Of a DNA stretch of 64,000 nt, positions 1 through 9,316 are shown in pieces. Made by a program: the position numbers and the translations under genes. Position 1 is the stretch's first letter, and every line of letters starts with the position of its first letter. This DNA is from Arenibacter sp. P308M17. GTDB taxonomy: Bacteria; Bacteroidota; Bacteroidia; Flavobacteriales; Flavobacteriaceae. The stretch lies in the NCBI RefSeq assembly GCF_003426735.1, contig NZ_QVON01000003.1:1-64000 (forward strand), written 5' to 3'. Under the pieces are notes generated by a model, which did not search any database, was not told the DNA's origin, and worked only from the letters and a program-made list of their open reading frames with translations.

Positions 1-138
1 AGGCATCTTTCCCGGCCCGTTATCTCGATTTCTTTCTCTGTGCCGCCTCCCCGTTTCCAAGAAGGCGGCACGCTGTCTTTACAATATATCAATGAACTTA
101 TCAAATTCTTTTTTACTCCCGCTCTTTCTCTAAGCGGG
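1..138 (-). other. rRNA operon leader, 16S gene beyond left edge
   Basis: Read on the minus strand, this stretch follows a strong promoter and contains the segment TTCATTGATATATTG (82-96), which resembles leaders seen upstream of flavobacterial 16S rRNA genes. Two perfect hairpins are visible: 40-48 with 63-71 (9 bp, G+C-rich) and 118-123 with 133-138 (6 bp, next to the expected transcription start). No open reading frame runs through it. I infer that the 16S gene starts just left of base 1; the gene itself is not in the window, so this rests on leader resemblance and promoter strength. Confidence 0.6.
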
Positions 139-140
139 TG

Positions 141-173
141 CAAATGTAGGATACTTTTTTTATTTACACAAAA
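141..173 (-). promoter_or_regulatory. Probable rRNA operon promoter
   Basis: On the minus strand a TTTTG -33 element (169-173) is separated by 20 nt from a TACATTTG -7 element (141-148). This matches the Bacteroidetes sigma consensus TTTG...TAnnTTTG. It is followed by GC-rich leader sequence and preceded by an A/T-rich tract of the UP-element kind (about 175-215). Transcription runs left, out of the window. Confidence 0.7.
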
Positions 174-316
174 CCTTTTTTGAATTATTTTTTAAAGATT
201 TTTTAATTCCCCTGTAACAAGCTGATTTGCAGCTGAAATATTTATATAATTTTTTTACGCTTTAAAGAACCATGAAAGTCATCATCCTCAAAAACTCCAG
301 AAATATGATTATTGAA

Positions 317-2305
317 CTAGGAAAAGAAATTCCAAACCAATCCAAATCGTATCACAAAATCCCTATAAGGATAATTGGGGGCCGTATAAAAATTGTTGTT
401 GGAAAAAGAAGAGTTAAAATGCTCTGCCTTTAAAAATATCCTAGTTTGCTGCACTTTGGCATTGATGAAAAAGTCCAACATTGGGAACCCTCCCAATTCT
501 TCCTGGTTCTGGGAATAAAATTCTCCCAATACCGGGTTATAGGCATCCGCATTATAAGATGTAAAATACTTGAGAGTCACCCCTGTTTGGAAGTATAGCG
601 CCTTTTTAAACCCGAAGTTCGAATAATACAAGGTGTTTCTTGTAACTACTTCCGGTACATTTAAAACATTATTGTCCTGGGAAACATTCTGGTACATTAC
701 CGTATTGTTCAGCGCAAACCCCTTCCATTTAAATTCCTTTCCATATTTGACCTTTATGATATTAATGGTACCATCCTCCTGGAACGGTTTAACAAATGCC
801 TGCTCCCCGCCTTCGACCACAGTTTCCGATGGATCCGAAGCTAAGTAGGTGTAATTGTCCAAAGAAGTGTACTTCGCCATTAGATTTCCAAAAACATTGG
901 ATTCCAGATCAAATTGGAATCCGTTATTGTTTATCCTATTGTAATCGCCGGTATGCTGCCAATTGTAATTACTGTAATCACTTTGATATAAAAGGAAATT
1001 AAAATTGGGCATATGTGAAGAGGAGTGTACAGAAAACTTAAGCCTGTTGTCCCTATTAATGTTATAACTGGCAAAGGCATCCAATAAATTTCCCGACAGA
1101 TCCCCGGAGATATTGGCCTGTGCCGAGCCGTTCAACTGAAAACCACCTATCTTCTTTACGTATTTGGCACCGGCAGCGATTTCATCGCCCCGAAGCTGAC
1201 TTTGGATTAGCTGGGTAGGGGTTTGCAATACCGAATTAAAAAAATAATTGTAGCTGTAATGATTAACAAATCCTGTCAATACCCCTAATGTCTTATTTGA
1301 AAATTGGGCATAGAGCTGATTATAGGTCGTTTTTAAGCTGGCCTTATCCAATATACCCGAAGCATAGGCATCCCCAAAATAATCATTTTGGGCGGTTTGC
1401 TTATATTGATAGTATTTGGTCTCATACGTAAACTCATGCCCAAGGGCCAAAGAGGTTGTCCTGGTCCTGCCCGAATCCAGTTCACTGCCAAATACTATGT
1501 ACTGGTGATCCAAATAATATCTTTTCCCCAAGAGCCGATTGGTGGCATCGGAAAAAAGTACGTCCAATCTGGAACGGTCCCTAAAGTCGGAATCTCCCGA
1601 TTCAAATTGCAGTTCCTTATTGGAAAGTCCGCCATTTTCCTCCCACAAGGAGTTCTGGGCCGCCCCATGCGCTCTTAGATTGTAGCGCTTATTCTTGCTC
1701 TCATAGTTGGCCGTCATCTTAAAATTTCCCGACTCGGCTTCACTAAATTGATATTTGCCCATGGACCTAAAACCTTTAAATCCAATCGAAAAATTTAATC
1801 TTGGCGAAGTATTGAAAGCCAATAAGGCATCCAAAAGCTGTCCCTGCTCAAAGGTGGTCTTGAACATGAGGTCGCTCATAGGGGTTGCCACATTGTAATA
1901 ATGAATATCCCTAACCTCCATATAGTTGTAATGCTTCGCACTGGCACCTAATTCGGGATAGGTATCCCCTACATCAAAATTAACCCCCAGTTTATTATAT
2001 GGCTGTCCTACATTGGCAAACGGCATCAGCTCAAAATCGTCCCTCCTTAAGAAATTGTATTTATACTCCTTCTGTATGGAGATGGTAGTATCCAAAAATG
2101 TAGTATCCCTTTCGTAACCAATAATCTTGTAGTCCTTAATAGTTACTGCCTGACCCCTAGCTTCCCCATTTTTTTTGGCTGGAAGATTCCTTACTTTGGT
2201 CTCCTTACCGCCCTCAAGCCCATTCTTTGAGGGAGGAATGGAATCTTCCTGTGCACTAATGGCCTGACTAAAACACACTATTAAAAATGTCAACAAATAT
2301 CTCAT
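317..2305 (-). CDS. Putative porin (outer-membrane beta-barrel)
   Basis: 662-residue protein with a clear signal peptide (MRYLLTFLIVCFSQAISAQ). The rest is rich in alternating aromatic and polar strands and ends in a barrel-like terminus (VWNFFS). Length and layout fit the Bacteroidetes 'putative porin' family. It would sit in the outer membrane; no substrate can be inferred. A charged, low-complexity stretch follows the signal peptide (about residues 20-55). A TAAGTTTG -7 element lies at 2310-2317, only a few bases before the ATG, so the mRNA may be nearly leaderless. It stands alone between the rRNA leader and the divergent rnhB. Confidence 0.7.
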   Translation of the reverse strand: MRYLLTFLIVCFSQAISAQEDSIPPSKNGLEGGKETKVRNLPAKKNGEARGQAVTIKDYKIIGYERDTTFLDTTISIQKEYKYNFLRRDDFELMPFANVGQPYNKLGVNFDVGDTYPELGASAKHYNYMEVRDIHYYNVATPMSDLMFKTTFEQGQLLDALLAFNTSPRLNFSIGFKGFRSMGKYQFSEAESGNFKMTANYESKNKRYNLRAHGAAQNSLWEENGGLSNKELQFESGDSDFRDRSRLDVLFSDATNRLLGKRYYLDHQYIVFGSELDSGRTRTTSLALGHEFTYETKYYQYKQTAQNDYFGDAYASGILDKASLKTTYNQLYAQFSNKTLGVLTGFVNHYSYNYFFNSVLQTPTQLIQSQLRGDEIAAGAKYVKKIGGFQLNGSAQANISGDLSGNLLDAFASYNINRDNRLKFSVHSSSHMPNFNFLLYQSDYSNYNWQHTGDYNRINNNGFQFDLESNVFGNLMAKYTSLDNYTYLASDPSETVVEGGEQAFVKPFQEDGTINIIKVKYGKEFKWKGFALNNTVMYQNVSQDNNVLNVPEVVTRNTLYYSNFGFKKALYFQTGVTLKYFTSYNADAYNPVLGEFYSQNQEELGGFPMLDFFINAKVQQTRIFLKAEHFNSSFSNNNFYTAPNYPYRDFVIRFGLVWNFFS

Positions 2306-2711
2306 GTTACAAACTTACGCAGACAAAGTTAATTTTTTTGTCCTTAATGAAATGTGAAAGTTTATAAAACAGAAAAACAACCTATTATATATAGTTCAAC
2401 TATTAATCCGAAAGGTAGTTTTTACATCTTTTGTATCCATGTTTTGCAATTTTAAGGAATCAACTGACCCTTATAATCCCTACCGCCAAATTCTTTCTTA
2501 GCCAGATGGGTAGGGATCTATTCGGAAACAACACTGTTATGTATATAAGAGCCTGTTTAGATTTTGTATCCTATGGCACTTATCCTCTTTATAAATTTTT
2601 ATCTTTGACAAGGGTTGGATCAAACATTGGCCTTTGTTATGTTTAATTCTGTAAAACTGAACCTATTGATGGAGTTTTTCCAATTCCAAGCGATATCAGA
2701 ACAATACTTAA
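2306..2711. other. Intergenic region, no gene recognised
   Basis: About 400 bases between two divergent genes. An open frame at 2431-2646 on the plus strand has no signal, domain or ribosome-binding context and I do not call it. The region presumably holds the promoters of the porin and of rnhB; I could identify only the porin -7 element. Confidence 0.5.
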
Positions 2712-3308
2712 ATGTTAAAAGCCTTTTACAAATATGCGCTGGAAGCCGGAACGGATGAAGCCGGCCGCGGTTGTTTGGCCGGACCTGTCACCGCTGCAGC
2801 CGTAATATTGCCAAAAGGTTTTTCAAACAAGACCCTCAACGACTCCAAATTGTTGTCCTCGGCAAAAAGGGGGCTACTTAGGACAATAATCGAAACAAAT
2901 GCCACAAGCTTTGGGGTTGCCCATATATTTCCGGATGAGATTGACAAAATCAACATTTTGAACGCTTCATTTGCAGCAATGCACAAAGCCCTTGATCAAT
3001 TAATTACAGACCCGGAATTTATCATTGTGGACGGCAACAGATTCAACCCATACCATAACATCCCCCACGCCTGCATTGTAAAAGGCGATGCCAAATACCT
3101 GAGCATAGCCGCCGCTTCCATCTTGGCAAAAACCTTCAGGGATAACTATATGGAGAAAATACATTTGGAATACCCTATGTACAATTGGATAAAAAACAAA
3201 GGTTATCCCACCAGGGAACATCGGGAGGCCATACGAAAGTACGGTATCACCAAATATCATCGGAAAACTTTTAGACTATTACCAGATCAGTTAAAACTGG
3301 ATGTTTAA
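2712..3308 (+). CDS. rnhB: Ribonuclease HII
   Basis: 198 residues, the usual length of bacterial RNase HII, which cleaves the RNA strand of RNA-DNA hybrids and starts removal of single ribonucleotides from DNA. The catalytic DEAGRG motif is at residues 15-20 (D15, E16), a third acidic residue sits in IIVDGN (D107), and the conserved [10 protein letters not shown] and NKGYPTREH blocks follow. It acts in the cytoplasm. The lipoprotein gene starts about 29 bases downstream on the same strand, so the two may be cotranscribed. Confidence 0.95.
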   Translation: MLKAFYKYALEAGTDEAGRGCLAGPVTAAAVILPKGFSNKTLNDSKLLSSAKRGLLRTIIETNATSFGVAHIFPDEIDKINILNASFAAMHKALDQLITDPEFIIVDGNRFNPYHNIPHACIVKGDAKYLSIAAASILAKTFRDNYMEKIHLEYPMYNWIKNKGYPTREHREAIRKYGITKYHRKTFRLLPDQLKLDV

Positions 3309-3337
3309 AAATCCTAACTTTGTTCAAAGTTTTATTT

Positions 3338-5797
3338 ATGAAATTCAATTTAGCTTCGCTACTGTTCTTACTTTTTATCGGATGTGCAAAACAAAGCACC
3401 AAAACCTCGCCAATACTCCATTACGTTCCTCAGAACAGTGCCGTTATTGTAAAAATAAACGATAAGCCCTCCTTTTCCAGTGAACTGGAAAACAGTGACC
3501 TCCTAAAAACCTTATCCACTACATCCAGCTATGCCACTGTATTGGATAAACTAAAATCGCTAAAATATATCCAGCCCAATGGCGAGAGCATTTTGGCTTT
3601 CGTGGAATTGGGAAAGGCCAATTTTGAATTGCTATTGATTGCCCAAAACAGTGATGATCTCCTGGACATTGGAGATGAAAACAATAAAGTTGTCGAAAAC
3701 ATAAGTTATGAGGGGAAAAGTTTTGACCGCTATACTGTGGACGGGGCCAATTTCTTTTCCACGATCCTGGATGACAAAATTATAGTAAGCTCCGCCCAGA
3801 TGCTTATTGAAAATATACTTCGCAAGGAAAGGGATTTAACGGTTGACGAATCCTTGAATAAATTATATCAAATCGCCAGTAATCAGAGTAGTGCCAATAT
3901 TTTTATAAACACTAATAAAAGTAACCCCCTGTTCAACCACATTTTATCCGAAGGACATAAGGTGGATATTTCCAAATTTACGGACTGGGTATCTCTGGAT
4001 TTCAACACCAACAAGGACCACTTAAAACTGAATGGCATTAGCATGGCCAATGATTCCATTATTAACTACAGTAATCTTTTTAAGAACACCCATGCCCTGA
4101 CCCCAAAAACGCCCACCCTTGCACCAATGTCCTCCGATGCCATCATGGCCTTTACTTATGACAATTATGAAAACTTTGCCCAGAACCAAAAAAAATATTT
4201 GGACAGGTCCATTGTTATAGACACCACTTTTAAGGCAGTTGAAGAAATTGGATTTGTATACCTCAACAAGGAGAAAGCTATTGTTCTGCACACCTACGGT
4301 TCAGAGAATATCCTTAATTATCTGGATGAATTGGAAAAAACTTCGGAAGAATACCAAGGCAATGAAATTGTTGGACTCTCCAAGTCCAATTTCCTTGATC
4401 ATTATTTCAATCCACTTATACAGGATTTTAAAGCCAATTATTATACCATCATTGAAAATGCATTCGTGTTCTCCCCAACTCCGGAGACCTTGAAGACCTT
4501 CATTGGAAATTTTAAAAATGGTTCCACCTTTGAAAAAACATCGGTCTACAAAACCGCTAAAGAACAATTGGCGGACGAATCCTCCATGCTTTTTGTTTCC
4601 AATGCCGATGGTGTAGAATATTTTTTGGATCAATATATGGACAAGAACATCGGGAAGGACGTTAAAACCAAAGAGCTATCCGAATATTCCTTTGCAGCCC
4701 AAATGGTCTCGGACGACAATTTTCACCACACCAATATACTTTTTCAAAAAATTGCCCACGAAACCACCTTGAACAAAACCATTCCCTATTTTACCCTTCA
4801 ATTGGACACAGAAATAGTTACACCTCCCCAATTTGTAAAAAACCACAGGACCAATAAAGACGAAATTATAGTACAGGACCAGGACAACAACCTCTATCTC
4901 ATTTCTACAGATGGCAAGGTAATTTGGAAGAAACAACTTAATGGCCGTATCCAAGGACGTGTAGAGCAGGTAGACCTGTACAAAAATGGAAGATTGCAAC
5001 TGGCATTCACAACGGATAACCAGTTTATGATCGTAGACAGGAACGGCAAGGATGTACCCCCCTTTACCTTCACCTATGAAGGAGGCAATTTAAACCCTTT
5101 GGCGGTATTTGACTACGACCGTAATAAGGACTATCGGTTTTTGGTGACCCAGGGTACAAAACTATTTATGTACAATAGTTCGGGCCAAATTGTAAAGGGT
5201 TTTAAATATACCAAAGCTACAAACCCCGTTCTGGGCACACCCAAGCATTTTAGGGTTGGCAAAAAAGATTATCTGGTCATTAAAGAGGAAGGTGGCGAAT
5301 TAAAAATATTATCAAGGACCGGTGATAAAAGGGTTAATGTGTCCAATAAAATAACTTTTTCAGACAATGGGATTCTGATTCACAAAAACAAGTTTACCGT
5401 TACCGACACCAAAGGCCATCTCTTTCAAATAGATGAAAATGGTAAAACAACCACGGCCAATTTAAATCTACTTCCAGACCACGGATTGGATGCTACAAGC
5501 AATACCCTGGCCATTATGAACGATAATGTACTGACCATAAGGAGCAAAAAAGTGGAATTGGATCTTGGGGTATATTCAAAACCGCGGATTTTCTATTTGA
5601 ACGACAAAATATATATCAGCGTTACGGATATACAGAACCAGAAAATATATCTTTTTGACAGTCAGGCAGAAACCGTTTCCAACTTTCCCGTTCCGGGAAA
5701 CTCCAGTATCGACCTTATTGATATGGACAACGACCATAAGCTGGAGCTTGTGGCAAAAGATCAGGACAACTCGCTCATAGTATATAAGATCAATTAG
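3338..5797 (+). CDS. Large lipoprotein with propeller-like C-terminal half
   Basis: I place the start at the ATG at 3338 rather than the in-frame TTG at 3320. This gives a lipoprotein signal peptide ending at the lipobox IGC (C16) and a product of 819 residues. The first half (NSAVIVKINDKPSF... onward) resembles DUF3352-type periplasmic proteins. The second half carries repeated blade-like segments (NLYLISTDGKVIWKKQ, QFMIVDRNGKDV, LFMYNSSGQIVKGF), as in beta-propellers. Enzymatic function is unknown; a role as a surface or periplasmic structural lipoprotein is an inference. It directly follows rnhB. Confidence 0.7.
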   Translation: MKFNLASLLFLLFIGCAKQSTKTSPILHYVPQNSAVIVKINDKPSFSSELENSDLLKTLSTTSSYATVLDKLKSLKYIQPNGESILAFVELGKANFELLLIAQNSDDLLDIGDENNKVVENISYEGKSFDRYTVDGANFFSTILDDKIIVSSAQMLIENILRKERDLTVDESLNKLYQIASNQSSANIFINTNKSNPLFNHILSEGHKVDISKFTDWVSLDFNTNKDHLKLNGISMANDSIINYSNLFKNTHALTPKTPTLAPMSSDAIMAFTYDNYENFAQNQKKYLDRSIVIDTTFKAVEEIGFVYLNKEKAIVLHTYGSENILNYLDELEKTSEEYQGNEIVGLSKSNFLDHYFNPLIQDFKANYYTIIENAFVFSPTPETLKTFIGNFKNGSTFEKTSVYKTAKEQLADESSMLFVSNADGVEYFLDQYMDKNIGKDVKTKELSEYSFAAQMVSDDNFHHTNILFQKIAHETTLNKTIPYFTLQLDTEIVTPPQFVKNHRTNKDEIIVQDQDNNLYLISTDGKVIWKKQLNGRIQGRVEQVDLYKNGRLQLAFTTDNQFMIVDRNGKDVPPFTFTYEGGNLNPLAVFDYDRNKDYRFLVTQGTKLFMYNSSGQIVKGFKYTKATNPVLGTPKHFRVGKKDYLVIKEEGGELKILSRTGDKRVNVSNKITFSDNGILIHKNKFTVTDTKGHLFQIDENGKTTTANLNLLPDHGLDATSNTLAIMNDNVLTIRSKKVELDLGVYSKPRIFYLNDKIYISVTDIQNQKIYLFDSQAETVSNFPVPGNSSIDLIDMDNDHKLELVAKDQDNSLIVYKIN

Positions 5798-6088
5798 AAC
5801 TCATTTTGAATTTTCCACATGACCGAATAAGAAAATAGTTCTTTTTAGTACGAATATTCCTATAACTACAGGAGATTCTACACCTAATTAAAGCACTTTT
5901 TTTTTAACCTACTTTAGTTCAAATGTTAACCATAAGGTTTAGCCTGCTATTAATACATAAAAGCATGCAAGATATACACCTATAAAGGCTCAAGCCCGAA
6001 ATTTCGCTAATTTTAATTCATAATTTGAACTGTAGTGAATTGTTCAATAATACAAATGTCACAAGCATATATTACAAATATTAAGACT

Positions 6089-7432
6089 ATGAATCGCTTC
6101 AAAATTTCCCTAAAAGTAATTTTATCCATTTCGTTAATTTTCTTTTTTACAGCTGGTGTTCAAGGCCAATTTTTAAAAAATTTGGGCAAGCGTGCAGAAA
6201 GGGCCGTAGAACGTACTGTGGAAAACAGGGTAGATAGGGAGGCCTCAAAAAAAACCGATGCCGTCTTGGACAGTGTTTTGGAGCCGGACTCTAAAAAATC
6301 GCCTACTGAAGCACCCATAGATAGCCCAATACCTTCTTCGGGCCAGCGAAACACAGGAAATGAAGTTAAAAATTCGGACAGTGGCACTATGGCACCCCCC
6401 GCCCCAGGTACTGCCAAAACCATCCAGGTATATGGTAAATTTGACTATGTACCGGGAGACAAGCCTTTATTCTCTGATGATTTCTCAAGTGATTTCATTG
6501 GCGACTTCCCTTCCAAATGGAATACCAATGGTGGTGGTGAAGTCGTATCCATAAACGATTCTGGTGAAAAGTGGTTGGAATTAATCCCGGGACACAACAT
6601 CTATTTTATTCCGGACGTACCCGATCTACCGGAGGAATACACCATTGAGTTCGATATTTTGACACTTGGATTGGATAAGAAGACTTCATCAACCAGTTTT
6701 CTTAAAATAGCGTTAAGTGATGATGACAAATTTAAGGAAGGCGCCAATTTCGTACATGCCCATATCCCTTTTTGCCTATATTCCCCGGTAGGTATCACCA
6801 TGTCCAACCACATAGATAATAAAAGGGAAATTTACAGTGTTGTCAAAGCCGATCTTAGAGAGGAGATTGTAGAACAGCCCCATATTTCCATCGCCGTTAA
6901 CAAACAGCGGTTTCGGTTATGGGTCAATGAAGAAAAACATATCGATATCCCAAGGATGGTGCCCCAAGGAGCCATATTGAAGGCCTTAAAGTTCCATATC
7001 AACAATTTGAAAGATGGAAAGGAGCGTATTTTTATCAGCAATTTAAAAGTGGCCGAGGGAGGGGTAGACCTTAGACGGAAATTGATTTCAGAAGGGGAAG
7101 TCTCTACCAATGGCATATTGTTCGATTCCGGATCGGCCAATATTCAACCCTCGTCTATGGGGGTCATTCGACAAATTTCCCAAGTTTTACAGGAAGACAA
7201 CGGAATAAAGCTAATGATTATTGGACATACCGATGCCGATGGCCCCGGAGATACCAATCTAGAGCTGTCCCAAAAAAGGGCCGCTGCGGTAAAAAATGCC
7301 CTTGTAACCGTTTATGGCATTGAAGACAACCGGCTTCAAACCGAAGGAAAGGGGGAAAGCGAACCCATAGCGGACAATAGTTCTCCCGATGGCAAAGCCC
7401 AGAACAGGCGTGTCGTTTTCAAGAAAATATAA
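6089..7432 (+). CDS. OmpA-family protein with C-terminal peptidoglycan-binding domain
   Basis: The open frame begins with GTG at 6035, but the ATG at 6089 gives a proper signal peptide (MNRFKISLKVILSISLIFFF...) and is preferred, giving 447 residues. After a charged linker (RAERAVERTVENRVDREA) and a Ser/Pro-rich stretch comes a jelly-roll-like middle region. The last ~110 residues are an OmpA/MotB C-terminal domain, with FDSGSANIQPSS, IIGHTDADG, LSQKRAAAVKNAL and QNRRVVF. Such domains anchor outer-membrane or periplasmic proteins to peptidoglycan. The next gene begins 23 bases downstream and is probably cotranscribed. Confidence 0.8.
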   Translation: MNRFKISLKVILSISLIFFFTAGVQGQFLKNLGKRAERAVERTVENRVDREASKKTDAVLDSVLEPDSKKSPTEAPIDSPIPSSGQRNTGNEVKNSDSGTMAPPAPGTAKTIQVYGKFDYVPGDKPLFSDDFSSDFIGDFPSKWNTNGGGEVVSINDSGEKWLELIPGHNIYFIPDVPDLPEEYTIEFDILTLGLDKKTSSTSFLKIALSDDDKFKEGANFVHAHIPFCLYSPVGITMSNHIDNKREIYSVVKADLREEIVEQPHISIAVNKQRFRLWVNEEKHIDIPRMVPQGAILKALKFHINNLKDGKERIFISNLKVAEGGVDLRRKLISEGEVSTNGILFDSGSANIQPSSMGVIRQISQVLQEDNGIKLMIIGHTDADGPGDTNLELSQKRAAAVKNALVTVYGIEDNRLQTEGKGESEPIADNSSPDGKAQNRRVVFKKI

Positions 7433-7455
7433 TTTCAAATCAATATAAAATCAAA

Positions 7456-8157
7456 ATGAATATTATGAGAACCCTTGCCTTAATTTATAGCTTTTTCCTT
7501 TTCACCTCTAACGCTTTATCACAAGACTGTAGTAAATTCTATCCCATGGAGGAAGGCTCAAGTTTTCAATATACCATGACCAACAAAAAAGGCAAGACCG
7601 AAGGCATTACCGATTACACCATTACCAAAGTTGAAAATTCGGGCGGCGTTACCAACGCCACCATGAATATGAGGTTTACCGATGAAAAAGGCAAGGAAAT
7701 TATGATTTCCGATTATAAAATGAGCTGCGCCGGGGGGGCAGTGAAAATAGATTACAATTCCCTTGTTCCATCACAAATGATGAAACAATATACAGATATG
7801 GGAATGGAAATGGATATCAGCGGAACAGATATAGAACTGCCCAATGACCTCAGCGTAGGACAGGACCTGGCCGACGCCAATGTAGCCATGACCATTAAAA
7901 TGACCGGCATGAACATGACTGTTAAGGTAGACCAGCTGAATAGAAAGGTAGAAAAAAAAGAAAGCATCACCACCCCTGCGGGAACCTTTGATTGTTATGT
8001 ACTATCACAGGAGAACGTTTCCGAGACCATGGGAGTAAAACAAATTATGCCGTCCAAGTTATGGCTGGCGGAAGGTGTAGGAATGGTAAGGCAAGAAACG
8101 TATAATAAAAAAGGGGAACTCTCCAACCAAATGCAACTCACCAAGTTCAATAACTAA
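7456..8157 (+). CDS. TapB-like secreted protein (DUF3108-related)
   Basis: 233 residues (or 230 from the ATG at 7465, which gives a tighter signal peptide, MRTLALIYSFFLF). The mature part has an alternating-strand beta pattern with the block ITTPAGTFDCYVLSQE and the ending WLAEGVGMVRQETYNKKGEL. These are typical of the TapB/DUF3108-like family of periplasmic proteins in Bacteroidetes. Function is not established. It is probably the second gene of an operon with the OmpA-like gene and ends at a strong hairpin terminator shared with lipB. Confidence 0.6.
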   Translation: MNIMRTLALIYSFFLFTSNALSQDCSKFYPMEEGSSFQYTMTNKKGKTEGITDYTITKVENSGGVTNATMNMRFTDEKGKEIMISDYKMSCAGGAVKIDYNSLVPSQMMKQYTDMGMEMDISGTDIELPNDLSVGQDLADANVAMTIKMTGMNMTVKVDQLNRKVEKKESITTPAGTFDCYVLSQENVSETMGVKQIMPSKLWLAEGVGMVRQETYNKKGELSNQMQLTKFNN

Positions 8158-8173
8158 ATTGGTGGATTTTAGC

Positions 8174-8209
8174 CTAAAAAACCCAAGACCAATGTTTTGG
8201 GTTTTTTAG
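8174..8209. terminator. Bidirectional terminator between convergent genes
   Basis: A perfect 13-bp stem (8174-8186 with 8197-8209) with a 10-nt loop, built of CCC/GGG flanked by A6 and T6 runs. It therefore ends in a U-tract on both strands and serves both the TapB-like gene and lipB. It overlaps the lipB stop codon (8206-8208). Confidence 0.85.
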
Positions 8210-8925
8210 CTCAATTGTCTGTTACTACTGTAAAATTCTGCCTCAAAAAGTGTTTCAAAATGCTTCATTAGCTGCTGTTTCACTTCTGTCATTTCCACTT
8301 TCTTTCTGCCCAATTCTACGTTCAGGGAAGTAACCGCCTTGCCTTTGATACCGCAAGGAATCATCAGATCAAAATAGCCCAGGTCGGTATTGACATTCAG
8401 GGCAAAACCATGCATGGTGACCCATCTACTGGCACGGACGCCTAGGGCACATATTTTTCTGGCAAAAGGGGTGCCTACATCCAACCAAACCCCGGTCTCC
8501 CCTTCGGAACGCTCTCCCTTAAGCCCGTAGTCGGCCAAGGTCAGGACAACCATCTCCTCCAGAAACCTAAGGTATTTATGGATATCGGTAAAGAAATTAT
8601 CCAGGTCCAGTATAGGGTATCCTACAACCTGCCCGGGACCATGGTAAGTGATATCCCCGCCCCTATTTATTTTGTAGAATTTCGCTCCCTTTTCGGCCAA
8701 GACCTGTTCCTCTACCAATAGATTGCCCATATCCCCACTTTTTCCCAAAGTATACACATGGGGGTGTTCTACAAACAAAAAATGATTGGGCGTTTCCAAT
8801 TGGGAATCCCCCCTCCTATTTTTTATTTTTATGTCCAGGATGGATGTAAACAATTCTTCCTGATATTCCCAAGTTTCCTTGTAATCCTTATGTCCCAAAT
8901 CTTCTAAGAGAATCCTTTTGTTCAT
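8206..8925 (-). CDS. lipB: Lipoyl(octanoyl) transferase
   Basis: Transfers octanoyl groups from acyl carrier protein to lipoyl domains, the first step of protein lipoylation. 239 residues from the ATG at 8925; the frame is open further upstream but that extension overlaps another gene and the promoter. Motifs: RGGDITYHGPGQVVGYP (substrate pocket), ARKICALG with the catalytic lysine, and MIPCGIKGKAVTS with the catalytic cysteine. lipA is not nearby. A promoter with a -7 element only five bases from the ATG implies an essentially leaderless mRNA. Confidence 0.93.
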   Translation of the reverse strand: MNKRILLEDLGHKDYKETWEYQEELFTSILDIKIKNRRGDSQLETPNHFLFVEHPHVYTLGKSGDMGNLLVEEQVLAEKGAKFYKINRGGDITYHGPGQVVGYPILDLDNFFTDIHKYLRFLEEMVVLTLADYGLKGERSEGETGVWLDVGTPFARKICALGVRASRWVTMHGFALNVNTDLGYFDLMIPCGIKGKAVTSLNVELGRKKVEMTEVKQQLMKHFETLFEAEFYSSNRQLS

Positions 8926-8929
8926 CCTG

Positions 8930-8959
8930 CAAAGATACAAACTCCGCCAATAAGGCAAA
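8930..8959 (-). promoter_or_regulatory. lipB promoter
   Basis: On the minus strand TTTG (8956-8959) and TATCTTTG (8930-8937) are separated by 18 nt, a good Bacteroidetes promoter. The -7 element ends four bases before the lipB ATG, so transcription should start at or very close to the start codon. Confidence 0.65.
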
Positions 8960-8969
8960 CTGCCAGATT

Positions 8970-9125
8970 TTAGTTCGGATTGTTCAAAATGATCAGGGCG
9001 GCGATAACGCCCGGCACCCATCCGCAAAGGGTAAGTAGAAAAACAATTATAAAGGACCCGCAACCCTTGCCAATTACGGCCAAGGGCGGAAAAACAACAG
9101 CTAATAAGACTCTAAGACAGCCCAT
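8970..9125 (-). CDS. Pmp3/YqaE-family small membrane protein
   Basis: A 51-residue gene read on the minus strand from the ATG at 9125 to the TAA at 8970. It has two hydrophobic segments: LLAVVFPPLAVIGK and, after GCGS, FIIVFLLTLCGWVPGVIAALIIL. The PPLAV turn and the GWxPGxIAAxxI block are hallmarks of the Pmp3/YqaE (UPF0057) proteolipid family, which is linked to membrane potential and salt or cold stress. No promoter was identified. It lies directly upstream of lipB, in a different frame from the open N-terminal extension of lipB. Confidence 0.85.
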   Translation of the reverse strand: MGCLRVLLAVVFPPLAVIGKGCGSFIIVFLLTLCGWVPGVIAALIILNNPN

Positions 9126-9264
9126 GCCTTTTTCGATTTTTTGATTGACCCCTTCCCTTATCGGGAAAGGTTTACCAATAAGACCCTAAAAGAGACATTT
9201 TGTTACAGGAAATAGGGAATAATTTAAATATGCCATTTTGAAAGCCATCAATTCTATATTTTGG

Positions 9265-9296
9265 ATTGATAGATTAATGCATTGTGCCTATATTTG
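9265..9296 (+). promoter_or_regulatory. lysS promoter
   Basis: TATATTTG (9289-9296) matches the -7 consensus; ATTG at 9265-9268, 20 nt upstream, is an acceptable -33 element. The lysS ATG follows about 20 bases after the -7 box. Confidence 0.6.
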
Positions 9297-9316
9297 CAGC
9301 CTTAATTTATACACAT

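Noticed and set aside
2431-2646. 71-codon plus-strand frame before rnhB
   Set aside because: No ribosome-binding or domain evidence; probably chance frame in an AT-rich gap.
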